Assembly: GCA_964476835.1 (NCBI GenBank)
Contig: CAYZCE010000010.1
Coordinates: 1-64,000, forward strand
DNA length: 64,000 bases
Direction of reading: 5' to 3'
Source: PALSA-926 sp964476835
Lineage (GTDB): Bacteria; Pseudomonadota; Alphaproteobacteria; Micavibrionales; UBA2020
Position numbers and translations under genes: made by a program. Below the pieces are notes generated by a model. The model was not told where the DNA came from. It did not search any database and saw only the letters and a list, made by a program, of their open reading frames with translations. Position 1 is the first letter of the stretch. The number at the start of each line of letters is the position of its first letter. Positions 24,832 through 34,806 of this stretch are shown here, piece after piece.

Positions 24832-25317
24832 TTACTTCTGTATCTTTTCGCCGGGATAGATGCCCCAGAGATTTTCACGTTTCATCCAGCCTTTATAGCT
24901 TGCGACCTTGAGATAACACCATTCATTATCACAGTGGTCAAGGCCGGCAATCACCCCCGGTTCCAGCTTCACGACGGGGCGAGAGGAGGCGTCGGCCTTC
25001 TTATAAAGGGTCTGCATATGCCCGGTTACAGTCACATGACGACGGCCGGAGAGCATGCTCTTGTGTACCCAGCCTTCATCGCCGTCCTGCGTGCGGATCT
25101 GGCGCCATATATCATATTCTTTAATAATTTCAACAGGTAATTCGTCTTTCTTAAGGACAAACTTGATCGGATAGCGCGCGCCGGGGCCGGTGCGGACGTT
25201 CACTTCGTCGGTGCCGAGCGAGACGTAGCGCGGGACGGGCAAGGGTGCCGGTTCTTCAGCCAGTACAGGCGCGCTCAGGCCAAGCAGGATCAATATTATG
25301 AGAATAATGCGTGTCAT
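24832..25317 (-). CDS. Exported bacterial SH3-domain (SH3b) protein
   Basis: The 161-residue protein, starting at the ATG at 25317, has a signal peptide (MTRIILIILILLGLSAPVLA, cut about residue 20) and two SH3b-type repeats: one around 30-85 (VNVRTGPGARYPIKFVLKK ... WRQIRTQDGDEGWVHKSML) and one around 95-150 (KADASSRPVVKLEPGVIAGL ... CYLKVASYKGWMKRENLWG). Such domains bind peptidoglycan or wall peptides in the periplasm. A Cys pair (CDNEWC) sits in the second repeat. It lies 18 bases upstream of the fabA-coupled gene on the same strand, so it may be first in that transcript. Confidence 0.85.
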   Translation of the reverse strand: MTRIILIILILLGLSAPVLAEEPAPLPVPRYVSLGTDEVNVRTGPGARYPIKFVLKKDELPVEIIKEYDIWRQIRTQDGDEGWVHKSMLSGRRHVTVTGHMQTLYKKADASSRPVVKLEPGVIAGLDHCDNEWCYLKVASYKGWMKRENLWGIYPGEKIQK

Positions 25318-25404
25318 CGTCGGGCAACAATAAGCGAAAGCGGCGGCAGCTTCCAGCATGTTTTTTTCTCGACTTTTTATTCATAATCCCGTAATAAATC
25401 CAGC

Positions 25405-26382
25405 ATGACCTCTGCCCCGAAAAAACTCGACCGCCGCCTTTCTGTCGCCCCCATGATGGGCTGGACGGACAGGCACGACCGTTATTTCCTGCGGCTGATT
25501 TCACCCAACGCGCTGCTCTATACGGTGATGATCACGACGGGGGCGCTGATCTACGGCCGTAAGCTCGAGGTGCTGGAATACAGCCCCGAGGAACATCCGA
25601 TCGCCCTGCAGCTCGGCGGTTCCGACCCGAAGGACCTCGCCGCTTGCGCGAAGCTGGCCGAGAACTACCACTACGACGAAGTCAACCTCAACTGCGGCTG
25701 CCCGAGCGAGCGCGTGCAGAACGGCAATTTCGGCGCGTGCCTGATGGCCGAGCCGAAGCTGGTCGCCGATTGCGTCGATGCGATGAAGCAGGCCACTTCC
25801 ATTCCCGTCACCCTCAAGACACGCATCGGCATCGACGATCAGGACAGCTACCAGTTCCTCACCGATTTCATCGGCGCGAGCGCGGAGAAGGGGTGCGAGA
25901 CCTTCATCATCCACGCGCGCAAGGCATGGCTTACCGGCCTCAGCCCGGCGGAGAACCGCACCATCCCGCCGCTAAAATGGGATGTGGCGTACCAATTGAA
26001 AAAGGATTTTCCGCAGCTCGAGATCATCCTCAACGGCGGCATCCAGACGGTCGACCATATCCGCGAGAGCCAGCCGCATGTCGACGGCGTGATGATTGGG
26101 CGCGAGGCGTACCAGAACCCGTATTTCCTCGCCGAGGTCGAACGCGAGATTTTCGGCACGCAGAACATCCTCACGCGCAACGAGGTGATCGAGGCGATGT
26201 TCCCCTACATCGAACGCGCGATCGCGGAGGGGGCGGAACTAAAAGACATAACGCGCCATATCCTCGGCCTGTATCAAGGCCTGCCCGGCGCAAAGCGCTG
26301 GCGCCGCGCCCTCAGCGAAGAAGCTTACAAGCCCGCCGCCAACACCAACGTCGTGCGCGACGCGCTGAAGCACGTTTCCTGA
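25405..26382 (+). CDS. dusA: tRNA-dihydrouridine synthase DusA
   Basis: This 325-residue FMN enzyme reduces uridine in the D-loop of tRNA. Family motifs are RRLSVAPMMGWTDRHDRYF, EVNLNCGCPSERVQNGNFG with the catalytic Cys in FGACLMAEP, VTLKTRIGIDDQDSY, FIIHARKAWLTGLSP, ILNGGIQTVDH and DGVMIGREAYQNPYF. ARKAWL and the closing LGLYQGLPGAKRWRR are the DusA rather than DusB/C form. It is divergent from the SH3b gene. Confidence 0.96.
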   Translation: MTSAPKKLDRRLSVAPMMGWTDRHDRYFLRLISPNALLYTVMITTGALIYGRKLEVLEYSPEEHPIALQLGGSDPKDLAACAKLAENYHYDEVNLNCGCPSERVQNGNFGACLMAEPKLVADCVDAMKQATSIPVTLKTRIGIDDQDSYQFLTDFIGASAEKGCETFIIHARKAWLTGLSPAENRTIPPLKWDVAYQLKKDFPQLEIILNGGIQTVDHIRESQPHVDGVMIGREAYQNPYFLAEVEREIFGTQNILTRNEVIEAMFPYIERAIAEGAELKDITRHILGLYQGLPGAKRWRRALSEEAYKPAANTNVVRDALKHVS

Positions 26383-26454
26383 ATCCCGTTCCGACGTTAA
26401 GGCCTGTTCCTTTGACGACGTTCTGTTATACTCTTCCCCGGAAGGGAAACACCC

Positions 26455-27081
26455 ATGTCGCAACCGCAATGGACAAGATTGAGCCCCGAGCAGGCGCACA
26501 AGACGCTTGACCTGCTGGTGGCGCGCAAGGACGCGCTGGTGTTCTCCCGCGAATACACTGAAGTCGCGACGGCGACCCTGCCGTTCTACACGAATTACTG
26601 GCTGCTGCGCCTCGTCAACTACGCGACGATGCCGACCTTCACGATGACGTACCTGAGCGACGGCACCAACTTCCTTGCGCTCGACGGCACCGCCAACCCG
26701 ATCTACACCGCGAACGAAAAGAACCCGATCCAGCTGACGGAAGAGAACGTCGTCGCCTATCTCGAGTTCTTCTTCTCCAACGTGCAGGGCAGCGAAGGCG
26801 AAGCGCTCATCATCAAGGACCCGGCGCGCAGCGCCTTCATGAACACGCTGACGTCCGACCAGCGCACGCAGGCCACCGCGCATATCCGCCCGGTGACGGT
26901 GGCGAAGGATTCCGCTGGCATGCTGCGCGTGCGCACGGCGCTTTATTACGGCCACGAGCTGATCGCGTCCACTATCATGGTGCAGGGCGACGGCAAGATG
27001 AGCTTCCAGGACCAGCGTCCGCTGCTCTCCGGCCTCTACGTGCCCGCGGCCATCTACGCACAGGCGCGCGCCGATGGGTAA
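26455..27081 (+). CDS. Hypothetical protein, 208 aa (first of an orphan pair)
   Basis: This soluble protein has no signal peptide or Cys; 'GGAAGGG' precedes the ATG. Predicted strands dominate (AGMLRVRTALYYGHELIAST, TFTMTYLSDGTNFLAL). I recognise no family. Its last 8 bases overlap the start of the next gene, so the two are translationally coupled, and the tight pairing suggests that the products work together. Composition and codon use look like the flanking housekeeping genes. Confidence 0.65.
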   Translation: MSQPQWTRLSPEQAHKTLDLLVARKDALVFSREYTEVATATLPFYTNYWLLRLVNYATMPTFTMTYLSDGTNFLALDGTANPIYTANEKNPIQLTEENVVAYLEFFFSNVQGSEGEALIIKDPARSAFMNTLTSDQRTQATAHIRPVTVAKDSAGMLRVRTALYYGHELIASTIMVQGDGKMSFQDQRPLLSGLYVPAAIYAQARADG

Positions 27082-27589
27082 GGGGAACCTCAACGACTTC
27101 CTCAAGCCCGGCCAGATCCTGCCGCCGAACGCGGCGATGATCGAGAAGGCACTCGAGGTGCTCGAGGCCAGCCCGCACGGCCAGCAGCTCGTCAACTTCG
27201 CCCAGAAGAAGGGCATCCAGATCGAGATCGCCTCGACGCCGCAGCCGGTGACTTACCTGCCGGAAAAGGGCATCCTCTACATCGGTTTCACCCGCGCCAA
27301 CCCGATCAATCCCGCCCAGTTCATCATGATGCTGGCCGGCGCCCTGCGCGAGGCGCAGCAGGACGCGGCGGGGATCAAGCACGCGCCGCTGCACGCCCCG
27401 CTGGCCGAACACATCGACAAAAGCCTCGCCAAGGCCGAGGACAAGGTCTGGTACATGTGCACCGTCGCGCAAGAATTGAACTCCCAGGACGCGTTTCGTG
27501 GTTTAAAATTGCTTGACATACTGCGCGACATGGGTCACAATGAGGCTATAGAGTTGTTCTTGAAGCAAGAGCAGCAGGGTAATAGTTAA
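27074..27589 (+). CDS. Hypothetical protein, 171 aa (second of an orphan pair)
   Basis: The protein is soluble and mainly helical with a short mixed core: LPEKGILYIGFTRANPINPAQFIMMLAGALREAQQ, then a long helical tail with acidic and Gln/Asn-rich end (FLKQEQQGNS). The N-terminus is GKGNLNDFLKPGQILPPNAA. I recognise no family; there is no metallopeptidase His-Glu motif although the middle recalls small bacterial 'DUF6782/putative peptidase' helices only vaguely. It overlaps the preceding gene by 8 bases and is followed 15 bases later by a 48-codon gene. Confidence 0.65.
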   Translation: MGKGNLNDFLKPGQILPPNAAMIEKALEVLEASPHGQQLVNFAQKKGIQIEIASTPQPVTYLPEKGILYIGFTRANPINPAQFIMMLAGALREAQQDAAGIKHAPLHAPLAEHIDKSLAKAEDKVWYMCTVAQELNSQDAFRGLKLLDILRDMGHNEAIELFLKQEQQGNS

Positions 27590-27604
27590 CTTTCGAGGTG
27601 TAAC

Positions 27605-27751
27605 ATGTTGAAAAAAATCAATGGTTTCGCAAGCACGAAAGAAGCTGCCCTGATCGTCGCGCAAGCTACCCAGCGTTCGGAAGGGGCCAAATTGTTCCCC
27701 GCACCCGCCGCTCCGGTTGCAAAAACCGCCGCCAAGCCCGCGACCCCCTGA
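27605..27751 (+). CDS. Small protein, 48 aa
   Basis: An ATG with GAGGTG four bases upstream opens a 48-codon frame: a short amphipathic, basic/Ala-rich part (MLKKINGFASTKEAALIVAQ) followed by an Ala/Pro/Lys-rich tail (APVAKTAAKPATP). The strong ribosome site and 15-base spacing from the preceding gene suggest a real third member of this unit. Function is unknown. Confidence 0.45.
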   Translation: MLKKINGFASTKEAALIVAQATQRSEGAKLFPAPAAPVAKTAAKPATP

Positions 27752-27806
27752 TTTTCAGGACCTTATCCTTTAACGGATGCCGCGCGAAGTCAGGCCGCAT
27801 AGTGCA

Positions 27807-27834
27807 TTGACGCTTATGTCAATTATGCTATTTT
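27807..27834 (+). promoter_or_regulatory. Promoter before the ankyrin-repeat gene
   Basis: TTGACG (27807-27812), a 16-base spacer and TATTTT (27829-27834) lie 37 bases before the ATG at 27872. Confidence 0.55.
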
Positions 27835-27871
27835 AGCGCTCCATTCACGCACGCAGCCTTAGGGATTCGGC

Positions 27872-28417
27872 ATGTCCGTTGCCAAGATCAAGAAAGCCAT
27901 CAAGAGCAACAGCATCGAGTTGTTGCGCGCCTCCCTGTTCGAGCATCCCGAACACCTGAAAGCGCGCCTGTGCTTCTTCGATTCCGCGCGCTCGCCTTTT
28001 GTTTACGCCGTCACCCAGAACAGGGCGGAGATCGTGAAACTGCTCGCGGCGGAATACGGCATCGACATCCACCAGCTGATCGGCAGGCACAAGCGCACGG
28101 CGCTGCACTACGCGGCGAAGCGCGGGAATTCCTCCGTGATCGAGGCCCTCCTGAAAATGGGCGCCGACCCTTGCGTCAAGGACAAGCACGGCAAGACGCC
28201 GCTCGACGTCTGCAGCAAGGATTCCACTTCCCAGACGATGCTCGTCAACGCCGTCCTCGCGCAACAGACGAACACGCAGCAAACACAGGCAGCCACGGCT
28301 TCCGTCACGCCCGCCGCAAATACCGCTATCGCAGATGACAGCAGCAAGGGCAGCACCGTCGACAAGCTGCAGCAGTCGGGCGGCGGCTCCGCTTTCAAAA
28401 AACGCCCGAAAAACTGA
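27872..28417 (+). CDS. Ankyrin-repeat protein, 181 aa
   Basis: Residues about 35-110 hold two to three ankyrin repeats; the clearest is RTALHYAAKRGNSSVIEALL followed by KMGADPCVKDKHGKTPLDVC, preceded by a degenerate one (SPFVYAVTQNRAEIVKLLAA). The C-terminal 60 residues are a disordered Gln/Thr/Ala/Ser-rich tail (QTNTQQTQAATASVTPAAN) ending in basic KKRPKN. There is no signal peptide. Ankyrin domains bind proteins; target unknown. It ends 3 bases before the ABC-F gene, so the two are probably co-transcribed. Confidence 0.85.
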   Translation: MSVAKIKKAIKSNSIELLRASLFEHPEHLKARLCFFDSARSPFVYAVTQNRAEIVKLLAAEYGIDIHQLIGRHKRTALHYAAKRGNSSVIEALLKMGADPCVKDKHGKTPLDVCSKDSTSQTMLVNAVLAQQTNTQQTQAATASVTPAANTAIADDSSKGSTVDKLQQSGGGSAFKKRPKN

Positions 28418-28420
28418 CCT

Positions 28421-30262
<1,842 letters not shown>

Positions 30263-30275
30263 CCACGTACACGAA

Positions 30276-30305
30276 AAAGCCGCCGAAGTTTCCTCCGGCG
30301 GCTTT
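30276..30305. terminator. Bidirectional intrinsic terminator between uup and DUF892
   Basis: AAAGCCGCCG (30276-30285) pairs perfectly with CGGCGGCTTT (30296-30305) around a 10-base loop. The minus-strand transcript ends in TTTTT, and the plus strand in TTTCTTC. It sits between two converging genes. Confidence 0.8.
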
Positions 30306-30322
30306 CTTCATGAAGCGGGATT

Positions 30323-30823
30323 TTAGACGACGGCCTTGAGGGCGCGGTCGTTGACTTTCTTGTCGGCGACCTTGGTGAGGGCCTCGTCGGCGTGGGATTC
30401 CTGATGCAAGGTTTCGTCGAGCAGCTTCACGGCATCTTTTAGGCCGAGCAGTTGCGCCCAGCGTTTCAGGGTGCCGTAGCGGCTGATCTCGTAGTGCTCG
30501 ACCGCTTGCGCGGCGGCGAGCAGGCCGGCGTCCAGCGCTTCGGTTCCTTTATACTCGTCCATGATCTCGCCGCCTTCCTCGATGATGCCATCGATGGCGG
30601 GGCAGGTCTTGCCTTGCGGGCGCTTGCCGATGATCTCGAAGATCTGCTCGAGACGGTCGACCTGGCCTTCCGTCTCGCCATAGTGGGTTTCAAAGACCTG
30701 CTTCAGTTCAGGCGATTGCGCCGCCTTCATCATCTTGGGCAGGGTCTTGAGGATCTTCTTTTCGGCGTAATAAATGTCTTTCAGGGTATCGTGGAACAGG
30801 GTTTCGAGGTTCTTGCCGGACAT
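30323..30823 (-). CDS. Ferritin-like DUF892 (YciE/YciF) protein
   Basis: The 166-residue all-helical protein is of the DUF892 family. Metal-ligand-like residues are spaced as in ferritin-like bundles: E in DIYYAEKKILKTLPKM, E and H in FETHYGETEGQVDRLEQIF, E-H in AVEHYEISRYG and the last helix ETLHQESHADEALTKV. Members are stress-induced and probably bind a di-iron centre. GGAGAA precedes the ATG. It is a single gene with its terminator shared with uup. Confidence 0.92.
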   Translation of the reverse strand: MSGKNLETLFHDTLKDIYYAEKKILKTLPKMMKAAQSPELKQVFETHYGETEGQVDRLEQIFEIIGKRPQGKTCPAIDGIIEEGGEIMDEYKGTEALDAGLLAAAQAVEHYEISRYGTLKRWAQLLGLKDAVKLLDETLHQESHADEALTKVADKKVNDRALKAVV

Positions 30824-30899
30824 GGTCGTTCTCCTTTGCGGTCATTACAGGGGCTACACTGCATAACGCGCGAAGAAACGGAAAGTTCCGGGCAGTTCC

Positions 30900-32456
30900 T
30901 TATAATTCCGGCGTGCCGGGTTTCGGGGCCTGCGGGGCGCTCTTCCACGGCTTGCCGGCGAAGCGCTGGCTGAGGTGGTTGAGGTAGAAAGCCGCATTCA
31001 GCTTCTCGCCCGTCGCCGCCGTATAGAGTTCGTCCTGGCTGAGGCTGCTGGCCTTCGAGAAGACGTTCTTCGTCAGCCATTCCTTGATGGGTTGCAGGTT
31101 GCCCTGGGCGATTTCCGCGCGGACTTCAGGCACAGCCTTTTCCATCGCGGCGAAAAGCTGCGCGGCGCCCATGTTGCCGAGCACGTAGGACGGGAAATAG
31201 CCGATATAACCGACGGGATAGTGCACGTCCTGCAGGCAACCTTCGCTGTTGTTGGCCGGCGTGAGGCCGAGGTATTTCTGCATCAGGGCGTTCCACGTCG
31301 CGGGCACGTCCTCGATCTTCATCTTGCCTTCGACCAGCTGGCTTTCGATCTTGTGGCGCAGGACGATATGGGCGGGGTAGGTCAACTCGTCTGCGTAGAT
31401 GCGGATCAACGAGGGCTGCGCATGGTTCTTGAGACGCATCAGGTTCTCGGCCGACAGCGCCGGATCATCGGGACGGCCGAAGACGTCGCGCGCTTCCTTC
31501 TCGAGCAGCTGGAAGAATTCCGGCGTCTGGCAGACATAGGCTTCGTAGAATTTCGAGATCGCCTCGTCGATGTCGCAGCCCATGACCATGCCGATCGGCT
31601 GGTACTTGGTTTCCTGCGGCAGGTTCTGGCGGTAGAGCGCATGGCCGCCTTCGTGCGCCACGGAATAGGCGGAATTGAGGAAGTCGTTCTCGATGAAGTC
31701 GGTGGTCAGGCGCGTGTCGTCAGGGCCGCCGTCGCAGGATGGGCTGTTGTCGATCATCGTCATCTTGCCGCGCGAGAAGTCGAAGCCGAGCATCACGGCG
31801 AGGCGGCGGTTGAGTTCTTCCTGCTGCGCGCGCGGGAAGGGGCCGGTTAGCGGGATCGCCGCTTGTTCCTGCGCCTGCTTCGCCATCGCGTCGCGGATGA
31901 TGGCGGGCAGTTCGCGCTCGACGAGGCCGAGCTGCTCGTTGACGGTTTTCTCGGAAAGGCCGGGGCAGAACGTGGCCAGTACCGCCTCATATACCGAGTT
32001 GGCGCCGATCAGCGGCTTCTTCACCGCGCCGACGGCGCTCATCGTGTCGAAGCAGTGGCGGAGCCATTCCTGCATCTCGCTCCAGTCACCGCTCTGCTTG
32101 GCGATGCGGTGGTGCACGGGACCTTCGATGTCGAGGTTCATCACGGCGCTCGCGAGGTCGGCGGGGAGGCCCGCTTCGTTCGTCCACATCATGCGCATCA
32201 GCTGCAGGTTGCGGCGATCGAAGGGAGACAGCGTGGCGGCCTGCGCTTCGGCTTCGGCCAGGAGCGCGGCAACCTCGGGCATGGAGACCAGCGCGTATCG
32301 CTCTTTCTTGAACGCGGCGCATTCCTCGGCGAGCTTTTCAGCTTCCGCTCCCTCGGTCACGACTTCGAGTTCCATCTGGCGCACGCGCGCGGCGTAATCG
32401 GCCTTGATGATCTTCTCAAACTGTTCTTGGAGAAATTCGTAAGCGGTGCGCGGCAT
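30900..32456 (-). CDS. Carboxypeptidase Taq (M32 metallopeptidase)
   Basis: The protein has 518 residues, the normal M32 length. The zinc motif HEGGH is in SVAHEGGHALYRQNLP, with the third ligand Glu expected in the DIDEAISKFYEAYV helix. The M32-specific HAQPSLIRIYADELTYPAHI block and the C-terminal DVHYPVGYIGYFPSYVLGNMGAAQ are also clear, the last broken here by quotation only. It is a cytosolic broad-range metallocarboxypeptidase. It is transcribed alone, 77 bases upstream of DUF892. Confidence 0.94.
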   Translation of the reverse strand: MPRTAYEFLQEQFEKIIKADYAARVRQMELEVVTEGAEAEKLAEECAAFKKERYALVSMPEVAALLAEAEAQAATLSPFDRRNLQLMRMMWTNEAGLPADLASAVMNLDIEGPVHHRIAKQSGDWSEMQEWLRHCFDTMSAVGAVKKPLIGANSVYEAVLATFCPGLSEKTVNEQLGLVERELPAIIRDAMAKQAQEQAAIPLTGPFPRAQQEELNRRLAVMLGFDFSRGKMTMIDNSPSCDGGPDDTRLTTDFIENDFLNSAYSVAHEGGHALYRQNLPQETKYQPIGMVMGCDIDEAISKFYEAYVCQTPEFFQLLEKEARDVFGRPDDPALSAENLMRLKNHAQPSLIRIYADELTYPAHIVLRHKIESQLVEGKMKIEDVPATWNALMQKYLGLTPANNSEGCLQDVHYPVGYIGYFPSYVLGNMGAAQLFAAMEKAVPEVRAEIAQGNLQPIKEWLTKNVFSKASSLSQDELYTAATGEKLNAAFYLNHLSQRFAGKPWKSAPQAPKPGTPEL

Positions 32457-32513
32457 GAAATACCTTTTTTATAGAAATAAAGATATTATTCATATCGTTG
32501 GCATATCAAGATG

Positions 32514-33212
32514 TCAAGAGCAGGCGGCGGCCATATGCGCGGGCACCGGCGCCTCGATATGCAGCAGCGGATCGCCTTCATATAAAGGGATGTCGATGGA
32601 GCGCGCGTGGAGGTGAAGCAGGGGAAGTTGTTCGGCCTGCGGGCCATAGACCCAATCGCCGATGATCGGGCAGCCGAGAGACTGGCAGTGCACGCGGATC
32701 TGGTGCGTGCGGCCGGTCTTGGGATATAGCTCCATCCATGTCCAGCCCTCGCCGCGTTTGATGACTTTCCAATGGGTCACGGCGGTTTGCGCACCTTCTT
32801 TCTGAGCGCAGGTTTTCATGTACCAGCCTTTCGGCGTGCGGATTTTTTCGAGCCAGCCGTCGACGATGCCGGCGTCGTCCTTCGGGCCGCCGTGGACGAT
32901 GGCCCAATAAGTCTTGGAGATGCTACCCGCTTCGAACAATTTGCCGAGGCGGCGCAGCGCCTTTTTCTGGCGGCCGAGGATCAGGCAGCCGCTGGTGTCG
33001 CGGTCGAGGCGGTGAGCGAGTTGCGGCGGTTCTGGCAATTCATATTTGAGCGCGCCGAAGTAGTCTTCCATGCTCGGCCCGCCGCGTGGCCCGGGATGCA
33101 CCGGAATCCCGGCGGGCTTGTTGAGGACGATGACCAGCTTGTCCTTATACAGCACGCGCGACTGCAGGTCTTCGGGCGTCAGCGCGTAATGATGCTGGTT
33201 GAGGTCAGGCAT
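32514..33212 (-). CDS. RluA-family RNA pseudouridine synthase
   Basis: The 232-residue enzyme starts at the ATG at 33212; a longer reading upstream would overlap the divergent upp promoter and encode an unrelated hydrophobic stretch. It lacks an S4 domain and begins almost directly at the catalytic domain: VIVLNKPAGIPVHPGP, then AHRLDRDTSGCLILGR with the catalytic Asp (HRLDRDTSG), and LYPKTGRTHQIRVHCQ near the C-terminus. It makes pseudouridine in rRNA or tRNA; the exact site cannot be told. It is divergent from upp with a 34-base gap. Confidence 0.93.
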   Translation of the reverse strand: MPDLNQHHYALTPEDLQSRVLYKDKLVIVLNKPAGIPVHPGPRGGPSMEDYFGALKYELPEPPQLAHRLDRDTSGCLILGRQKKALRRLGKLFEAGSISKTYWAIVHGGPKDDAGIVDGWLEKIRTPKGWYMKTCAQKEGAQTAVTHWKVIKRGEGWTWMELYPKTGRTHQIRVHCQSLGCPIIGDWVYGPQAEQLPLLHLHARSIDIPLYEGDPLLHIEAPVPAHMAAACS

Positions 33213-33246
33213 ACCTGCTATATAACATGGAACAAAGGAGACCGCC

Positions 33247-33879
33247 ATGCCCGACAATACCCAGCTGATCAACCACCCACTGATCCAGCATAAATTGTCG
33301 ATGATGCGGGCGAAGGACACCGGCACGCAGGACTTCCGCACGCTGCTGAAAGAGATTTCGATGCTGATGGGCTACGAAATCCTCCGCGACCTGCCGACCG
33401 AAGAGGTCGAGATCGAGACCCCGCTGGAGAAGATGAAGTCGCGCATGCTCAGCGGCAAGAAGCTGGCCATCGTGCCGATCCTGCGCGCCGGCCTCGGCTT
33501 TGTCGACGGCTTGCTCGAGCTTTCTCCCGGCGCGCGCGTCGGCCACATCGGCCTCTACCGCGACCCCAAGACTCTGGAAGCCGTCGAGTACTACAAGAAA
33601 CTCCCCGACGACATGGCCAGCCGCCGCGTCATCGTCGCCGACCCGATGCTGGCGACCGGTCACTCCGCCATCTCCGCCGTCGACAAGGTCAAGCAGGCGG
33701 GAGCAGGGGACATCCGCTTCATGTGCCTGATCGCCGCGCCCATCGGCCTCAAGACCTTCCATGCCTCGCACCCCGACGTGCCCGTCTATACCGCCGCCAT
33801 CGACCGCGAGCTGAACGACCACGGCTACATTCTCCCCGGCATCGGCGACGCTGGCGACCGGATTTTCGGGACGAAATAG
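33247..33879 (+). CDS. upp: Uracil phosphoribosyltransferase
   Basis: The 210-residue salvage enzyme converts uracil and PRPP to UMP. The PRPP loop is VIVADPMLATGHSAISAVD (usual form DPMLATGGSA; here GHSA). The N-terminal LINHPLIQHKLSMMRAKDT and C-terminal ALDRELNDHGYILPGIGDAGDR-type end are standard. GGAG precedes the ATG. It is a single-gene unit. Confidence 0.96.
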   Translation: MPDNTQLINHPLIQHKLSMMRAKDTGTQDFRTLLKEISMLMGYEILRDLPTEEVEIETPLEKMKSRMLSGKKLAIVPILRAGLGFVDGLLELSPGARVGHIGLYRDPKTLEAVEYYKKLPDDMASRRVIVADPMLATGHSAISAVDKVKQAGAGDIRFMCLIAAPIGLKTFHASHPDVPVYTAAIDRELNDHGYILPGIGDAGDRIFGTK

Positions 33880-33883
33880 TGCG

Positions 33884-33913
33884 TTGACATAACCCGTGTG
33901 GTTATCTTACTGT
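33884..33913 (+). promoter_or_regulatory. Possible promoter for the 33946 gene
   Basis: A perfect TTGACA (33884-33889) is followed after 18 bases by TACTGT (33908-33913), a weak -10. The gene start is 32 bases further on. Confidence 0.35.
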
Positions 33914-33945
33914 GTGTCCTTCACTGATACAGAGAGATGCCTGCC

Positions 33946-34419
33946 ATGGCCAATCACAAGAAACTCGACCTGATCGAGCTGAGCGACATTTTCCGCCGTC
34001 ATGCGACGCTGGCCGGCACGCAACATGCGCCGGTCGAGGCTGAACTGGTCGAAGCGGCGTGCCGCTTTGCCTGCCTTGCGACATGGTACGACCCTTACGA
34101 GAAATTTCGCCATCAGGAACTCGCGCGCCAGTTGGCGGATTGCGCGAACCTGATCGGCACACTGGCTGCGCGCATCGGCATGGAAGAGGTGGAGTTGCCT
34201 GTCAGCGGTGCGCCCGGCAACCCGTTTGCAGATTTCTTCAAGCAGCAAGTTGAACCGCTCCTGACTCCCGGCATCGACCTCCACCTGCAAAAAGGCGTCT
34301 ATCGTCAGGACCTGTCGTCGCTCGGCGCGATCGACAGCACCGTCAAGACTGTGCTCGATCAGGGCCTGCGCGGCATGGCCGACATCAAGGATTCACTCAA
34401 GTACAAATGGGACCGCTGA
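33946..34419 (+). CDS. Hypothetical protein, 157 aa
   Basis: This soluble, mainly helical protein has no signal peptide. Start at 33946 (MANHKKLDLIELS) is preferred because AGAGAG lies at normal distance from it but touches the alternative ATG at 33937. Cys residues cluster in the second helix (CRFACLATWYDPYEKF). I recognise no family. The following sequence holds a degenerate ankyrin-like frame. Confidence 0.6.
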   Translation: MANHKKLDLIELSDIFRRHATLAGTQHAPVEAELVEAACRFACLATWYDPYEKFRHQELARQLADCANLIGTLAARIGMEEVELPVSGAPGNPFADFFKQQVEPLLTPGIDLHLQKGVYRQDLSSLGAIDSTVKTVLDQGLRGMADIKDSLKYKWDR

Positions 34420-34421
34420 AC

Positions 34422-34701
34422 ATGGAGGCGCTGGTTCAGGCGAACACTTACTTTGAAGCGGCGTGACACGCGATATTCCTGGCGCAGTACGGTGCAGTGC
34501 CGACCGGGCACGCCCTTGCTGAATACCCTCCTAGAGACAAGCACCATCACCTTCGACATGTTGAAGCTGCTGGTGGATGCGGGTATGAAGCCTAGCCTTG
34601 AAACGCTCGACATTGCAGTCTCGGCAATGCAGCCGGAAGCCTGCATTTCACTGCTGGCAAAGACCCTCCCCAAGGGCAACACCCCGGCTCCGAAAGCCTG
34701 A
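34422..34701 (+). pseudogene. Decayed ankyrin-like gene fragment
   Basis: An ATG two bases after the preceding stop opens only 14 codons (MEALVQANTYFEAA) before TGA at 34464-34466. The same frame continues as HAIFLAQYGAVPTGHAL, which looks like half an ankyrin repeat. The match then shifts to another frame (LLNTLLETSTITFDMLKLLV, DAGMKPSLETLDIAV) to the stop at 34701. A stop plus a frameshift near 34515 would explain this. An 82-residue frame from 34453 is the alternative, but its first 20 residues look like non-coding translation. Confidence 0.4.
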
Positions 34702-34806
34702 ACGAAATAATATTTCGCTTAAAGGCCCTCCTTAATTCGATTTGCATAAGTTAGGGCAATCATGTAGATTGATTGCTTCACAAATCAAATTTGTCAGGAG
34801 CTTTCG

